A DNA stretch of 64,000 nucleotides, taken from contig DBPT01000006.1 of NCBI GenBank assembly GCA_002304925.1, positions 1-64,000 of the forward strand, read 5' to 3'. Source of the DNA: Prolixibacteraceae bacterium UBA1413 (GTDB taxonomy: Bacteria; Bacteroidota; Bacteroidia; Bacteroidales; Prolixibacteraceae). Made by a program: the position numbers and the translations under genes. Each line of letters starts with the position of its first letter. The first letter of the stretch is position 1. Below the pieces are notes generated by a model. The model saw only the letters and a program-made list of their open reading frames with translations. It was not told the origin of the DNA and did no database searches. Shown piece by piece: positions 1 to 8,901 of the stretch.

Positions 1-41
1 GTCCTGCCGCGTAACAACTCCAGATCCATCCGGGTCTTCAT
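1..41 (-). CDS. Possible 5' end of a gene leaving the window on the left
   Basis: A minus-strand ATG at 39-41 opens a frame that stays open to the window edge and reads MKTRMDLELLRGR. Only 13 residues are visible, so no family can be named. No clear Shine-Dalgarno sequence precedes it, which is common in Bacteroidota. If real it would be divergent from the FecR gene. It could equally be a chance frame. Confidence 0.25.
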   Translation of the reverse strand, partial: MKTRMDLELLRGR

Positions 42-392
42 TTTTGCACTCTTTCGCTTTTGCTTTACCATACCTGTAAATTTTAGCTTAAACTGTGCTA
101 ACTTTTAATTGGGGTCAAAAAAATGAAAAAACCTTATTCCCAATCTTTAACCTCAGAAAAAAGGAAAGAACCCAACATTATCCTGCCCTTGTTACCTAAT
201 TGTGAATCATTGGATTTACAAGACTGGCACGAGGAATTTAATACCTTTTAAAATTATGGGAAATAAAAAATCATTTTTGACCGTGAGATTTTCCTTCGTC
301 AGGGATATTACTCTATAAAGGGAATAAAAATTAACTTCCCGGTTTAGTTAAGTTAGTTAGAAAAAATCCTCTTTGAATATTAAAAAGAATAA
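42..392. other. Intergenic region upstream of the FecR gene
   Basis: This 350-bp AT-rich stretch holds no convincing gene. A 42-codon frame at 123-251 has a start and stop but no recognisable product. Bacteroidota FecR genes normally follow an ECF sigma-factor gene on the same strand; none is present here, and there is no sigma-like reading frame on either strand. I saw no perfect TAnnTTTG box before the FecR start. Confidence 0.5.
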
Positions 393-1442
393 ATGATACA
401 ACAATCCGATATAGAAAAACTCGTCCGGTTCAGCAAAGGGCAGTCTGATGCAGAAGAAATCCGTTATGTTTATTCGCTTTTTGCTGAGAAAGAAGATAAC
501 GATGAGTTAAAATACTACTTAAAGAGCGAGTGGAAGAAGTACCTTGAAAACAATGAAGGTGTTGATTACAATCTTTCTAATTTACTCGACAGTATCCACC
601 ACAGAATACATGTGGTTGAAAACCGAAAAAAACAAACAATCACGCGGAAAATTTTTCGTTGGTATTCGGCGGCAGCGGCTATTTTGTTGATTCCGTTGCT
701 GATTGCCGGTGGAATATGGTTTGTTAAAAAACCTACGGTCGAGACATTATATGTGACCGAAAACCCCATCACTTCCACTATTCATACGCCACTGGGATCA
801 AGAATCAGTTTCGACCTGCCCGATGGAACCAGGGGCTGGCTGAACAGTGGCTCTTTATTGGAATATCAACTTCCCTTCAATTATAACAGGCAGGTAACCA
901 TTCGGGGTGAAGCCTGGTTTGATGTAAAAAAAGATGTCTCAAATCCGTTTATAATTTATGCAGGGAGATCGAAAGTAACAGTTTTGGGAACTAAATTTAA
1001 TCTGAATGCCTACCCCGAAGAAAATTACGTGGAAGTGGTGCTCGAGGAGGGGAAAGTGGAGTTTACTGCACCTGGACTGAATTCCGAAGTTGAAATGAAG
1101 TCCAATGACAGACTTGTTTATAGCAAGAATTCTGTTCATGTTACGACAACCGATCCAAAGAAATATGCTGCATGGGTGGAAGGTAAACTGATGTTTCGAA
1201 GTGACCCGTTACCTGAAGTGGCACGGCGAATTGCACGATGGTATAATGTAGAGGTGGAACTGATAGATGAGGATTTGGAGAAGGACGTAATCAGGGGAAC
1301 ATTTCAGGACGATTCACTCGAAGAGGTGCTACATTACGTGAGCATGATTTCACCCATTCGTTACCGAATCATTGAACGGAAAGTGCTTGACGACGGAACA
1401 TATCAAAAGAAAAAAGTACTGATATACAGAGAAAAAAGGTAA
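393..1442 (+). CDS. FecR-family anti-sigma factor
   Basis: Inner-membrane anti-sigma factor that normally holds an ECF sigma factor and releases it when a cognate TonB-dependent transporter signals substrate. The 349-aa length fits the Bacteroidota family. The cytoplasmic N-terminal part spans about residues 1-88, followed by one membrane segment (about 91-111), a periplasmic FecR domain (about 125-225, with LPDGTRGWLNSGS) and a C-terminal DUF4974-type domain (about 270-347, with PLPEVARRIARWYNVEVELI). The SusC-type transporter downstream carries an STN domain, the expected signalling partner. Oddity: the usual sigma-factor gene is not immediately upstream, so the partner is either encoded elsewhere or lost. 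Family assignment is secure; the partner is unknown. Confidence 0.93.
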   Translation: MIQQSDIEKLVRFSKGQSDAEEIRYVYSLFAEKEDNDELKYYLKSEWKKYLENNEGVDYNLSNLLDSIHHRIHVVENRKKQTITRKIFRWYSAAAAILLIPLLIAGGIWFVKKPTVETLYVTENPITSTIHTPLGSRISFDLPDGTRGWLNSGSLLEYQLPFNYNRQVTIRGEAWFDVKKDVSNPFIIYAGRSKVTVLGTKFNLNAYPEENYVEVVLEEGKVEFTAPGLNSEVEMKSNDRLVYSKNSVHVTTTDPKKYAAWVEGKLMFRSDPLPEVARRIARWYNVEVELIDEDLEKDVIRGTFQDDSLEEVLHYVSMISPIRYRIIERKVLDDGTYQKKKVLIYREKR

Positions 1443-1507
1443 AATAATTCTAATTAAAACCTAACAATAGAGCTAAAATGAATTCACGTGACAGACCTTA
1501 AGCAGGA

Positions 1508-1571
1508 ATAAAAAAGGAAATCGCGCCAACGATTTCCTAAAAAAATCTATTACGAATTTTTTAACCTTAAA
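1508..1571 (-). ncRNA. Candidate antisense small RNA between fecR and susC
   Basis: Three signals line up on the minus strand: a perfect TAnnTTTG -7 box (TAAATTTG, minus strand of 1577-1584), a gap that would place a transcript start near 1571, and a hairpin followed by six U residues ending at 1510. The predicted RNA is about 60 nt and lies opposite the leader of the SusC gene, whose ATG is at 1584. Antisense RNAs next to susC genes of polysaccharide-utilisation loci are known in Bacteroides fragilis (DonS type). A -33 TTG at normal spacing was not found, so this remains a prediction. Confidence 0.4.
1510..1537 (-). terminator. Rho-independent terminator reading leftwards, upstream of susC
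   Basis: The arms GGAAATCG (1516-1523) and CGATTTCC (1530-1537) pair perfectly over 8 bp with a 6-nt loop. The A-run at 1510-1515 becomes a U-run on the minus strand; on the plus strand the hairpin is followed by A residues, so it works as a terminator only leftwards. No minus-strand protein gene lies to its right, which is why a small RNA is suspected. Confidence 0.55.
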
Positions 1572-1583
1572 TTCTACAAATTT

Positions 1584-4500
1584 ATGAAAAAAATCAAATC
1601 CTTTCATGAATGTGATTTCAGTTGTTTAACGAAAACATTCAGAATTATGCGAATTACAGTATTTTTAATGCTCGCAGTTATCCTTCAAACATTCGCAAAT
1701 GAGGTGTATTCCCAGAAAACGAAACTTTCTTTAGATTACACCAACACCAGACTGGAAGATGTACTGGATGAGATCGAAGAATTTTCAGAGTTTTTCTTCC
1801 TTGCCAACGAAAAACTGGTGGACCTAAATCGTAACGTGAATCTTTCGGTAAAAAACAAAAAAATCGATGAAATTCTCGATATACTTTTTGCAGGCACCGA
1901 CGTGGTTTACACCATTACCGATCGGAAAATTATCCTGGCGCCATCGTTTTTAACTGAACATGCACAACAGCAACGCACAATTTCAGGAAAAGTTACAGAC
2001 TCGGGCGGACAACCGCTGCCGGGTGTTACCGTTGTGAAAAAAGGAACCACACAGGGAACTGTAACCAATGCCTACGGAGATTTTTCCCTGGCTAACATCC
2101 CGGAAGATGCCACGCTGGTATTTTCGTTTGTAGGGATGCGTACAGTGGAAGTGGTAGTTGGAAATCAGGCAACTATTAATGTGACATTAGAAATTGACGC
2201 TATTGGTATAGAAGAGGTTGTAGCTGTTGGATATGGCACACAAAGAAAAGTTAATTTAACAGGTTCAGTTGCAGCAATCGAAGCCACGGACTTGGCTAAT
2301 AAACCTGTCGCTACAACCTCTCAGGCGATTGCTGGTTTGGTGCCGGGACTTAGTGTAGTTCAGAATTCAGGGCGACCTGGAACAAGTGCGACTGTTAGAA
2401 TCAGAGGTACCGGCACCTTTTCCAGTGCAGGAAATAATCCACTGGTTCTTATTGATGGTATGGCAGGGAGTATTGATGATGTAAGCCCTGACGATGTAGA
2501 GAGTATTTCATTTTTGAAAGATGCAGCTTCAGCTTCGATATATGGTAGCCGTGCAGCTAATGGTGTCATTCTGATACAAACCAATAAAGGAAAAGATGGA
2601 AAATTCAGGGTTTCTTACAATAACTCATTAGGATGGCAAAAGCCAACTGAACTTCCTGATTTCTTATCATCATGGGAATATGCCACCTATTATAATGAAG
2701 CCATGGAAAATATGGGTAATTCTGCAGCCTATACCACCGAGCAGATTCAAAAATTTAAAGATGGTTCAGACTTGGATAACTATCCAAATGTAAACCATTT
2801 GGAATGGTTACTGAATTCAGGGTCAGGCTTTCAGCAAAGGCATAATATTGGCCTTCAGGGTGGAAATGATAGAATAATCCAAAATTTTTCGATAGGTTAC
2901 TGGAAGCAAGACGGGATGACTGCAAAAACTTCCAACGAACGATATAACGTCTTGTGGAATACAAAAAGTAAGCTTCTGGAATCCCTAACGTTGGATACCC
3001 ACTTGAACTCCTACACCAATTTGTACAAAGCGCCGAATGGTGAACCCCAAAGTATCGATGGTATAATTGGATATGCGGTTCGGCAAGGCCCAATTTATGC
3101 CGGACATAAGTCGGATGGTTCTTTCGGCTATCAGGATAGTTATAGCCCAGAAGCCTGGCTTGCAAGCGAATCATTTGTGAAAAATAATGTTGTAAATATT
3201 ACCGGAACCGTGCAATTTAGTTGGGCAACACCGATTAAAGGCCTTTCGGTTAGTGGAAAAACGGGGATTACTTACAATACCAATTACAATAAGGCCTACC
3301 GTGCCAAAACCTATTTTGATGATTCAAAAACCGTTGGTCCAGCTACTTTATCGGTTGTTTCAGGCAATAATACTTACAAAGCCTTTGAAGGTTTGGTAAA
3401 ATACGAAAAACAACTCGCTTCGCATTCAATTAACATATTGGCCGGTTCCACCTTTGATGAGTATAAAGAGAATTATTTGACAGGATATAGAAATACCTTT
3501 CCAAATAACTACTTGTATGAACTTACTTCAGGGGCAGCTTCGAGCATGTCCAATAACGGCTATTCTAACGAATGGTCCCTTTTATCTTATTTTGGAAGGA
3601 TTAACTATTCTTATCTGGATCGTTATTTAATGGAGATGAATGCCAGGTATGATGGTTCTTCCCGTTTTGCAAGTAACGGGCGTTGGGGGTTTTTCCCTTC
3701 TGTATCAGCTGGATGGAGGATTTCACAAGAAAAGTTCTGGCAGAATTCAGAATTAAATAATGTGATTAACAATTTAAAATTGCGTGGGTCCTGGGGTGTT
3801 CTTGGTAATCAAAATATTGGCACATACCCTTACCAGCAGACTTACTCATTAGGGCAAAATGCTGTTTGGGGGAGTCCGGGGACTATGGTGTCGGGGGCAC
3901 GGATCACAACTTTCAATAACCCGGAAATAACTTGGGAGACAACCCGAATTTTGAACATAGGTATAGATTTTAATCTTTGGTCCGGCAAAATAAACGGAGG
4001 AATTGATTACTTTGATAAGTACACCGATAATATTCTTTCTTCGGTTCAGGTTACTAGAATAATGGGACGAAGTGTAGGCCAATCAAATATTGGAGCTGTT
4101 TCCAATAAAGGGATAGAAATAAACATCGAATATAATACCAAATTTGGCAAAGATGTCAGATTAAGTTTCGCCCCAAATTTCACCTATATCCAAAATGCAG
4201 TTGAAGAACTTGCTGATGGGGCATTAACTGACATTAACAACAACCGGATTGTTGGAGAACCTTTGGGCATTATATATGGGTACAAAACAAACGGATTGTT
4301 TGTTGACCAAGATGAAATTAATGCAGCACCAAATCAATTAATCAGTAAAGGCGGATTAAAACCTGGATATATTTGTTACAAAGATATAAGCGGGCCGGAT
4401 GGAGTACCCGACGGAATGGTGAATTCCACTTATGACAGATCAGTAATCGGAAGTACCACTCCCAAGTTTTATTATGGATTAAGTATCAACGCTTCTTACA

Positions 4501-4955
4501 TAGGATTTGATTTTTCAGCTCTTTTACAAGGCTTAGGGGGCCATCAAAGATTAATCGGGTCATACATGGCCTATACTTTTTACAACGGTGGACAAATTCA
4601 ACAATGGCAAGTCGATAACCGATGGACGACAAAGAATCCTGATAAATGGGCTAAATATCCCCGTTTAGAGACTCTAAATATGAGCAACACGAACTTGCAG
4701 GTTTCTGACTATTGGCTGCGAGATGCCAGTTTCTTAAGAATAAAAAATGTCCAACTAGGTTACACATTCACAAAAAGTTTTGTAAGTCAACTTGGACTTC
4801 AGCAATTACGGGTATTTTTCAGTGGACAGAACCTGTACAATTTTAACTCCTTCTATAAAGGTTGGGATCCGGAAAACGAAATATCTACCGGAGATGCTCC
4901 TTCCTTTTATCCGATTAACAGTATTTATTCTTTTGGAATAAATGCAAAATTTTAA
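1584..4955 (+). CDS. SusC-like TonB-dependent outer-membrane transporter with STN signalling domain
   Basis: A 1123-aa beta-barrel transporter that imports oligosaccharides together with the SusD lipoprotein encoded next to it. The start at 1584 gives the long N-region and signal peptide typical of STN-bearing SusC proteins (cleavage after ...EVYSQ). Next come an STN domain (about residues 48-115, LSLDYTNTRLEDVLDEI), a carboxypeptidase-regulatory-like domain (about 132-205, ISGKVTDSGGQPLPGVTVV), a TonB-box region (EEVVAVGYGTQ) and the plug (about 220-335, ending in SRAANGVILIQT). The rest is barrel, ending in an aromatic C-terminus (INAKF). The STN domain fits signalling to the FecR protein upstream. 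The GH29 gene downstream suggests a fucosylated glycan as substrate; this is inference. Confidence 0.96.
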   Translation: MKKIKSFHECDFSCLTKTFRIMRITVFLMLAVILQTFANEVYSQKTKLSLDYTNTRLEDVLDEIEEFSEFFFLANEKLVDLNRNVNLSVKNKKIDEILDILFAGTDVVYTITDRKIILAPSFLTEHAQQQRTISGKVTDSGGQPLPGVTVVKKGTTQGTVTNAYGDFSLANIPEDATLVFSFVGMRTVEVVVGNQATINVTLEIDAIGIEEVVAVGYGTQRKVNLTGSVAAIEATDLANKPVATTSQAIAGLVPGLSVVQNSGRPGTSATVRIRGTGTFSSAGNNPLVLIDGMAGSIDDVSPDDVESISFLKDAASASIYGSRAANGVILIQTNKGKDGKFRVSYNNSLGWQKPTELPDFLSSWEYATYYNEAMENMGNSAAYTTEQIQKFKDGSDLDNYPNVNHLEWLLNSGSGFQQRHNIGLQGGNDRIIQNFSIGYWKQDGMTAKTSNERYNVLWNTKSKLLESLTLDTHLNSYTNLYKAPNGEPQSIDGIIGYAVRQGPIYAGHKSDGSFGYQDSYSPEAWLASESFVKNNVVNITGTVQFSWATPIKGLSVSGKTGITYNTNYNKAYRAKTYFDDSKTVGPATLSVVSGNNTYKAFEGLVKYEKQLASHSINILAGSTFDEYKENYLTGYRNTFPNNYLYELTSGAASSMSNNGYSNEWSLLSYFGRINYSYLDRYLMEMNARYDGSSRFASNGRWGFFPSVSAGWRISQEKFWQNSELNNVINNLKLRGSWGVLGNQNIGTYPYQQTYSLGQNAVWGSPGTMVSGARITTFNNPEITWETTRILNIGIDFNLWSGKINGGIDYFDKYTDNILSSVQVTRIMGRSVGQSNIGAVSNKGIEINIEYNTKFGKDVRLSFAPNFTYIQNAVEELADGALTDINNNRIVGEPLGIIYGYKTNGLFVDQDEINAAPNQLISKGGLKPGYICYKDISGPDGVPDGMVNSTYDRSVIGSTTPKFYYGLSINASYIGFDFSALLQGLGGHQRLIGSYMAYTFYNGGQIQQWQVDNRWTTKNPDKWAKYPRLETLNMSNTNLQVSDYWLRDASFLRIKNVQLGYTFTKSFVSQLGLQQLRVFFSGQNLYNFNSFYKGWDPENEISTGDAPSFYPINSIYSFGINAKF

Positions 4956-4975
4956 CTTATTAACATTTGAAATAA

Positions 4976-6664
4976 ATGACAGTTATGAAACAAATAAATA
5001 TAAAAATAATGTTAGCAGCCTTTATTATTTCACTGATTCTTTTTTCAGGCACAGGCTGTGAAGGTTTATTGGATAAACAACCACTCACTTCCATTTCAGA
5101 TGCTAACTTTTGGACTGGTGAGGAAGATGCTTTGTTGGCATTGGTTGGATGTTATAGGTTTCCTAGTGGATGGACACATGAAGATTTTGCACATCCTCAG
5201 GGTTTGATTTATTTGGATCTTGCAGGAGGGAACGGTGTTGAAAAGGAAAATTTCACAACGCTTGGTATGGCTACTAGCAATACCGTGGCTACAAGTGGCA
5301 ATATCCTCGGATATTGGTCGAATGCTTATTCTCAAATTGCTCATTACAATACGTTTTTGGATAAAATCGTAGATTGCCCGATGAATGAAGGTAAAAAAGT
5401 CTTGTGGGCTGCAGAAGTTAAATGCTTACGGGCATATTACTTGTTTTATCTTGCTTTCCATTGGAAAGATGTGCCAATGCCCTTAACGACCTTAAGTGTT
5501 GATGATGCAAATTCAATCTCTCAAACTCCACAGGCCGATGTGTACAAAAAAGTTGAAGATGATTTAAAAGCTGCTATTGCAATACTTCCATCAGAACGGG
5601 TTTCATCGGAGTATGGACGATTTACAAAAGGTGCCGCACAGGTGCTATTGAGCAGGTTGTATCTTGCCCAGGGAAGATGGAGTGATGCTTCAATTGTTTT
5701 GAAAAATGTTATCGATTCAGGAGTATATGAAATTGACCGGAGCAATGGTGACCTTAGCTATGAAAAACTTTTTCAGATTGGAGGAGAATACAGTTCAGAA
5801 ATGATTTTCAGTATCCAATATTTGAAAGATAATATAACAACCTCACGGTATATCTATTTGTCTCCGGAAGCTCTTGGAGGATGGCATCAGTTTGCTCCAT
5901 ACAATGAACTGGTGAAATCATATTTTTGTAGTGACGGAAAAGACATTGCTAACTCTGCTGTTTATGATGACGATGATCCCTATATCAATCGTGATCTCAG
6001 GTTATATGCGTCTATTTTTTTACCACCCTTAGGAACATACAAAGGAACTACCTTCAATAATGTAACCTATAACTGCTTTTTAGGCCCGAATAAGAGAGAT
6101 AGTTATAACAGATACACTTTGTTTAACGGTTACTGTCCGAAAAAGGGATTAGATGCAAGTGTTTCAAATCCCTATGCAACGTATACCTATACTCCGATTA
6201 TGCGTTATGCTGAGGTCCTGCTTAGCTATTTAGAAGCTGTAAATGAGCGTGCCCCGGGAAATGTTGATCAACAATTGCTGGACCTAACAATCAATGATAT
6301 AAGGGATCGTGTTAATTTGCCTCCAGTTCAGATAGCCGATGTTGGAAGTCAGGATTTGGTTCGACAGGCTGTTCGAAAAGAACGAAGGGTTGAGCTTGCG
6401 TTCGAAGGATTCCGCTACTTTGATGTATTACGTTGGGGTATTGCTGAGCAAGAGTTGAATCATTCTTTCACCGGAGTGAAATTATCGGATGATCCTAATG
6501 CACCAAATTATCGTGGTTCTGGTGCAACAGCATCGCCAGTGGATGAAGATATGTATTATATATTTGAAACACGTACTTGGGCTGCTCATAATCGGTACTT
6601 TCCAATTCCTCAGAATGATTTAAACATCAATAAAAATTTGAAGCAGAATCAAGGGTATAATTAA
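4976..6664 (+). CDS. SusD/RagB-family glycan-binding lipoprotein
   Basis: Surface lipoprotein that caps the SusC barrel and delivers glycan to it. The 562-aa length is typical. A lipoprotein signal ends at Cys28 (FSGTGC), counted from the ATG at 4976; a second in-frame ATG at 4985 is an equally good start and leaves the signal intact. The mature N-terminus (LLDKQPLTSISDANFW) is the SusD-type beginning, and the TPR-like helices include RAYYLFYLAFHWKDVP. The C-terminal part has the family landmarks RKERRVELAFEGFRYFDVLRW and a final RYFPIPQNDLNIN. It starts 20 bp after the SusC stop, so the two are almost certainly cotranscribed. A terminator hairpin follows the stop codon. Confidence 0.95.
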   Translation: MTVMKQINIKIMLAAFIISLILFSGTGCEGLLDKQPLTSISDANFWTGEEDALLALVGCYRFPSGWTHEDFAHPQGLIYLDLAGGNGVEKENFTTLGMATSNTVATSGNILGYWSNAYSQIAHYNTFLDKIVDCPMNEGKKVLWAAEVKCLRAYYLFYLAFHWKDVPMPLTTLSVDDANSISQTPQADVYKKVEDDLKAAIAILPSERVSSEYGRFTKGAAQVLLSRLYLAQGRWSDASIVLKNVIDSGVYEIDRSNGDLSYEKLFQIGGEYSSEMIFSIQYLKDNITTSRYIYLSPEALGGWHQFAPYNELVKSYFCSDGKDIANSAVYDDDDPYINRDLRLYASIFLPPLGTYKGTTFNNVTYNCFLGPNKRDSYNRYTLFNGYCPKKGLDASVSNPYATYTYTPIMRYAEVLLSYLEAVNERAPGNVDQQLLDLTINDIRDRVNLPPVQIADVGSQDLVRQAVRKERRVELAFEGFRYFDVLRWGIAEQELNHSFTGVKLSDDPNAPNYRGSGATASPVDEDMYYIFETRTWAAHNRYFPIPQNDLNINKNLKQNQGYN

Positions 6665-6671
6665 TTAAAAG

Positions 6672-6712
6672 AAGAAACAGGTTGTGTAGATACCAGCCTG
6701 TTTTCTTTTTTT
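6672..6712 (+). terminator. Terminator after the SusD gene
   Basis: The arms AAACAGG (6675-6681) and CCTGTTT (6697-6703) pair, with additional flanking A/T pairing, and are followed by a run of T interrupted by a single C (6701-6712). It ends the fecR-susC-susD unit and suggests that the fucosidase gene 250 bp further on has its own promoter or relies on read-through. Confidence 0.7.
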
Positions 6713-6953
6713 ATCACAAAAAATATTTCTGAAAAGAATTACATAGTTAGAATACAACGCAGCAAAATAGATGCTAAGCCTGACAACAAAAGTAGAGTAC
6801 TCTACCAACTAAGTTTGAATTCAGTTTTTAGGAATCTTTTAGACTGTTTTAGATGTGAATAAATAAAAATAAAGCCAATTTTAACCATTATCATACTTTG
6901 GTAAGGTAATAAGATTTCAAAAAATCAGAATAATAGATTAAGAAAATGAACAT

Positions 6954-8579
6954 ATGAAAACTAACAGAATTATTTTACTGCTTCTGATAACTCTATCTGT
7001 TTCTTGTGTGCCAAAACACGAAAAAATGATAGAAGGGCCATTTGAGCCGAATTGGGAATCTTTATCTCAATATGGACAAGCACCTGATTGGTTCAGGGAT
7101 GCGAAATTTGGAATTTGGGCACATTGGGGCCCACAATGCCAGCCGGAACAAGGTGATTGGTATGCCCGTGGCATGTACGATGAAGGCAGTCGTCAGTATA
7201 AATGGCATGTGGAAAATTATGGACATCCTTCGGAATTTGGATTTAAGGACGTGATAAACAGCTGGAAAGCTGAAAATTGGGACCCGGAAAAGTTAATGAC
7301 TTTGTATAAAAAGGCTGGAGCAAAGTATTTTTTTACATTAGGTAATCATCACGATAATTTTGATCTCTGGGATAGTAAGTACCAAAAATGGAATTCAGTA
7401 AATATCGGCCCTCGTAAAGATATTGTAGCAGGATGGGAGAAGGCAGCCCGCACCAATAGCATGTACTTTGGAGTAAGTATACATTCTTCTCATGCATGGA
7501 CATGGTATGAAGCAGCTCAACGCTCAGACAAAGAAGGGGATAAGAAAGGGATTCCTTATGATGGTAAATTAACAAAAGAAGATGGTAAAGATAAATGGTG
7601 GGAAGGCTATGATCCGCAGGAGCTTTATGTCCAAAATCACGCATTGAGCCAGGAAAGCGAAAATACACATCGTATCCATAGTCAGTGGGGATGGGAAAAT
7701 GGAGCATCGATTCCTACAGAAGAGTATTATCAGAATTTTCTAGATCGAAATATTGATATGATAAACAAACATAATCCGGATTTGGTATATTACGATGATA
7801 CAAGTATGCCTCTGTACCCTGTTAGTGATGTTGGTTTAAAAGCTACAGCCCATTTATATAACAAAAGCATCAAAGAAAATAATGGAAAGAATGAAGCTGT
7901 TGTGTTTGCCAAAATATTAACAGATAGCCAGAAAGAATGTCTGGTTTGGGATGTGGAGAAGGGCATTCCCGACCAGATACAGGAAAAACCCTGGCAAACT
8001 TGTACTTGCATTGGTCATTGGCACTATGATAAGTCTGTTTATGATAATGATAGATATAAATCAGCCAGGACTGTTATTCACATGCTTATAGATATCATCA
8101 GTAAAAATGGCAATATGCTTCTTAGTATTCCCTTGCGTGGTGACGGAACCATTGATGATAAAGAAGAAGGCATACTGCATGATATAGCCGCCTGGATGGA
8201 TATAAATAAAGAAAGTGTTTATGGGACCAGGCCTTGGATTATATTTGGTGAAGGTCCGGTTGCAGAAACATCAAATCCCATTAATGCTCAGGGGTTCAAT
8301 GAAGGAAGGCATAAACCATATACAGAAGAAGATATTCGTTTTGTAGTGAAAGAAAATATTTTGTATGCGCATGTATTAGCATGGCCTACAGAAGATAAGC
8401 TAACAATAAAATCGTTGGCAAAAGATAGTCCTCTTTTCGAAGGAGAATTAAAAGATATCCAACTTTTAGGGTCAGATAAAAAGGTTATATTCCAAAGAAC
8501 AGAAAAAGGATTAATTGTTACACTGCCTTCTTCAGCGAAACCAAACGAAATATCACTTGTGTTGAAAATTATAAGCTAA
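6954..8579 (+). CDS. GH29-family alpha-L-fucosidase (lipoprotein)
   Basis: Glycoside hydrolase that removes alpha-linked L-fucose from glycans. The 541-aa protein begins with a lipoprotein signal (lipobox LSVSC, Cys18), so it is probably membrane-anchored in the periplasm or at the surface. GH29 landmarks are WFRDAKFGIWAHWG (about residues 46-59), YFFTLGNHHDNFDLW (about 125-139), the strand PDLVYYDD (about 277-284), where the Asp nucleophile is expected, and NGNMLLSIPLRGDG (about 385-398). A smaller beta-sandwich follows. The gene sits at the end of the SusC/SusD cassette and shares its AT-rich composition. The specific linkage cannot be read; the acid/base residue of GH29 is not conserved enough to point to. 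Confidence 0.93.
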   Translation: MKTNRIILLLLITLSVSCVPKHEKMIEGPFEPNWESLSQYGQAPDWFRDAKFGIWAHWGPQCQPEQGDWYARGMYDEGSRQYKWHVENYGHPSEFGFKDVINSWKAENWDPEKLMTLYKKAGAKYFFTLGNHHDNFDLWDSKYQKWNSVNIGPRKDIVAGWEKAARTNSMYFGVSIHSSHAWTWYEAAQRSDKEGDKKGIPYDGKLTKEDGKDKWWEGYDPQELYVQNHALSQESENTHRIHSQWGWENGASIPTEEYYQNFLDRNIDMINKHNPDLVYYDDTSMPLYPVSDVGLKATAHLYNKSIKENNGKNEAVVFAKILTDSQKECLVWDVEKGIPDQIQEKPWQTCTCIGHWHYDKSVYDNDRYKSARTVIHMLIDIISKNGNMLLSIPLRGDGTIDDKEEGILHDIAAWMDINKESVYGTRPWIIFGEGPVAETSNPINAQGFNEGRHKPYTEEDIRFVVKENILYAHVLAWPTEDKLTIKSLAKDSPLFEGELKDIQLLGSDKKVIFQRTEKGLIVTLPSSAKPNEISLVLKIIS

Positions 8580-8901
8580 TCAGATACCTAACGGCTCACC
8601 GGCCGTTTACTCGATTAGCCGCTGCCCTTTTATATTTTTGGATGGTCCAGGATTTTTGCTACAGGTGCATTAAAGGGTTACCTGCCATGCCGAACATGCC
8701 TATCCCGCTGCAGACCGGAGAAACAAACGGCATTTGCATTTGAACGTGCAGTTCCGGATACAACCACTCCGGAGGACAAAGGAAATTGCCCGCTATTTCC
8801 TACCTTTAGGCTATCTTTACGTTTACCGTCCTGCGTGCCCATCAGCCGCAAGCCGGTGATCCAATTTCCGGGAAACATTTGCCGGCTTCAGTATAAGCAA
8901 C
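8580..8901. other. Intergenic region between fucosidase and rhamnosidase
   Basis: No supported gene. A short hairpin (AACGGC 8590-8595 with GCCGTT 8602-8607) follows the fucosidase stop but has no T-run. At 8704-8718 the stretch CCCGCTGCAGACCGG resembles the GC-rich module next to the repeated elements near 18,968 and 43,800. A 66-codon minus-strand frame (8678-8878) has no recognisable product. Base composition turns from AT-rich to GC-rich across this stretch. Confidence 0.4.

Noticed and set aside
123..251. 42-codon plus-strand frame upstream of the FecR gene (MKKPYSQSLTSEKRKEPN...)
   Set aside because: Start and stop are present, but there is no ribosome-binding site, recognisable motif or conserved context, and AT-rich DNA yields such frames by chance.
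8678..8878. 66-codon minus-strand frame in the fucosidase-rhamnosidase gap
   Set aside because: No recognisable family, no promoter or ribosome-binding signal; composition looks like a GC-rich chance frame or remnant.
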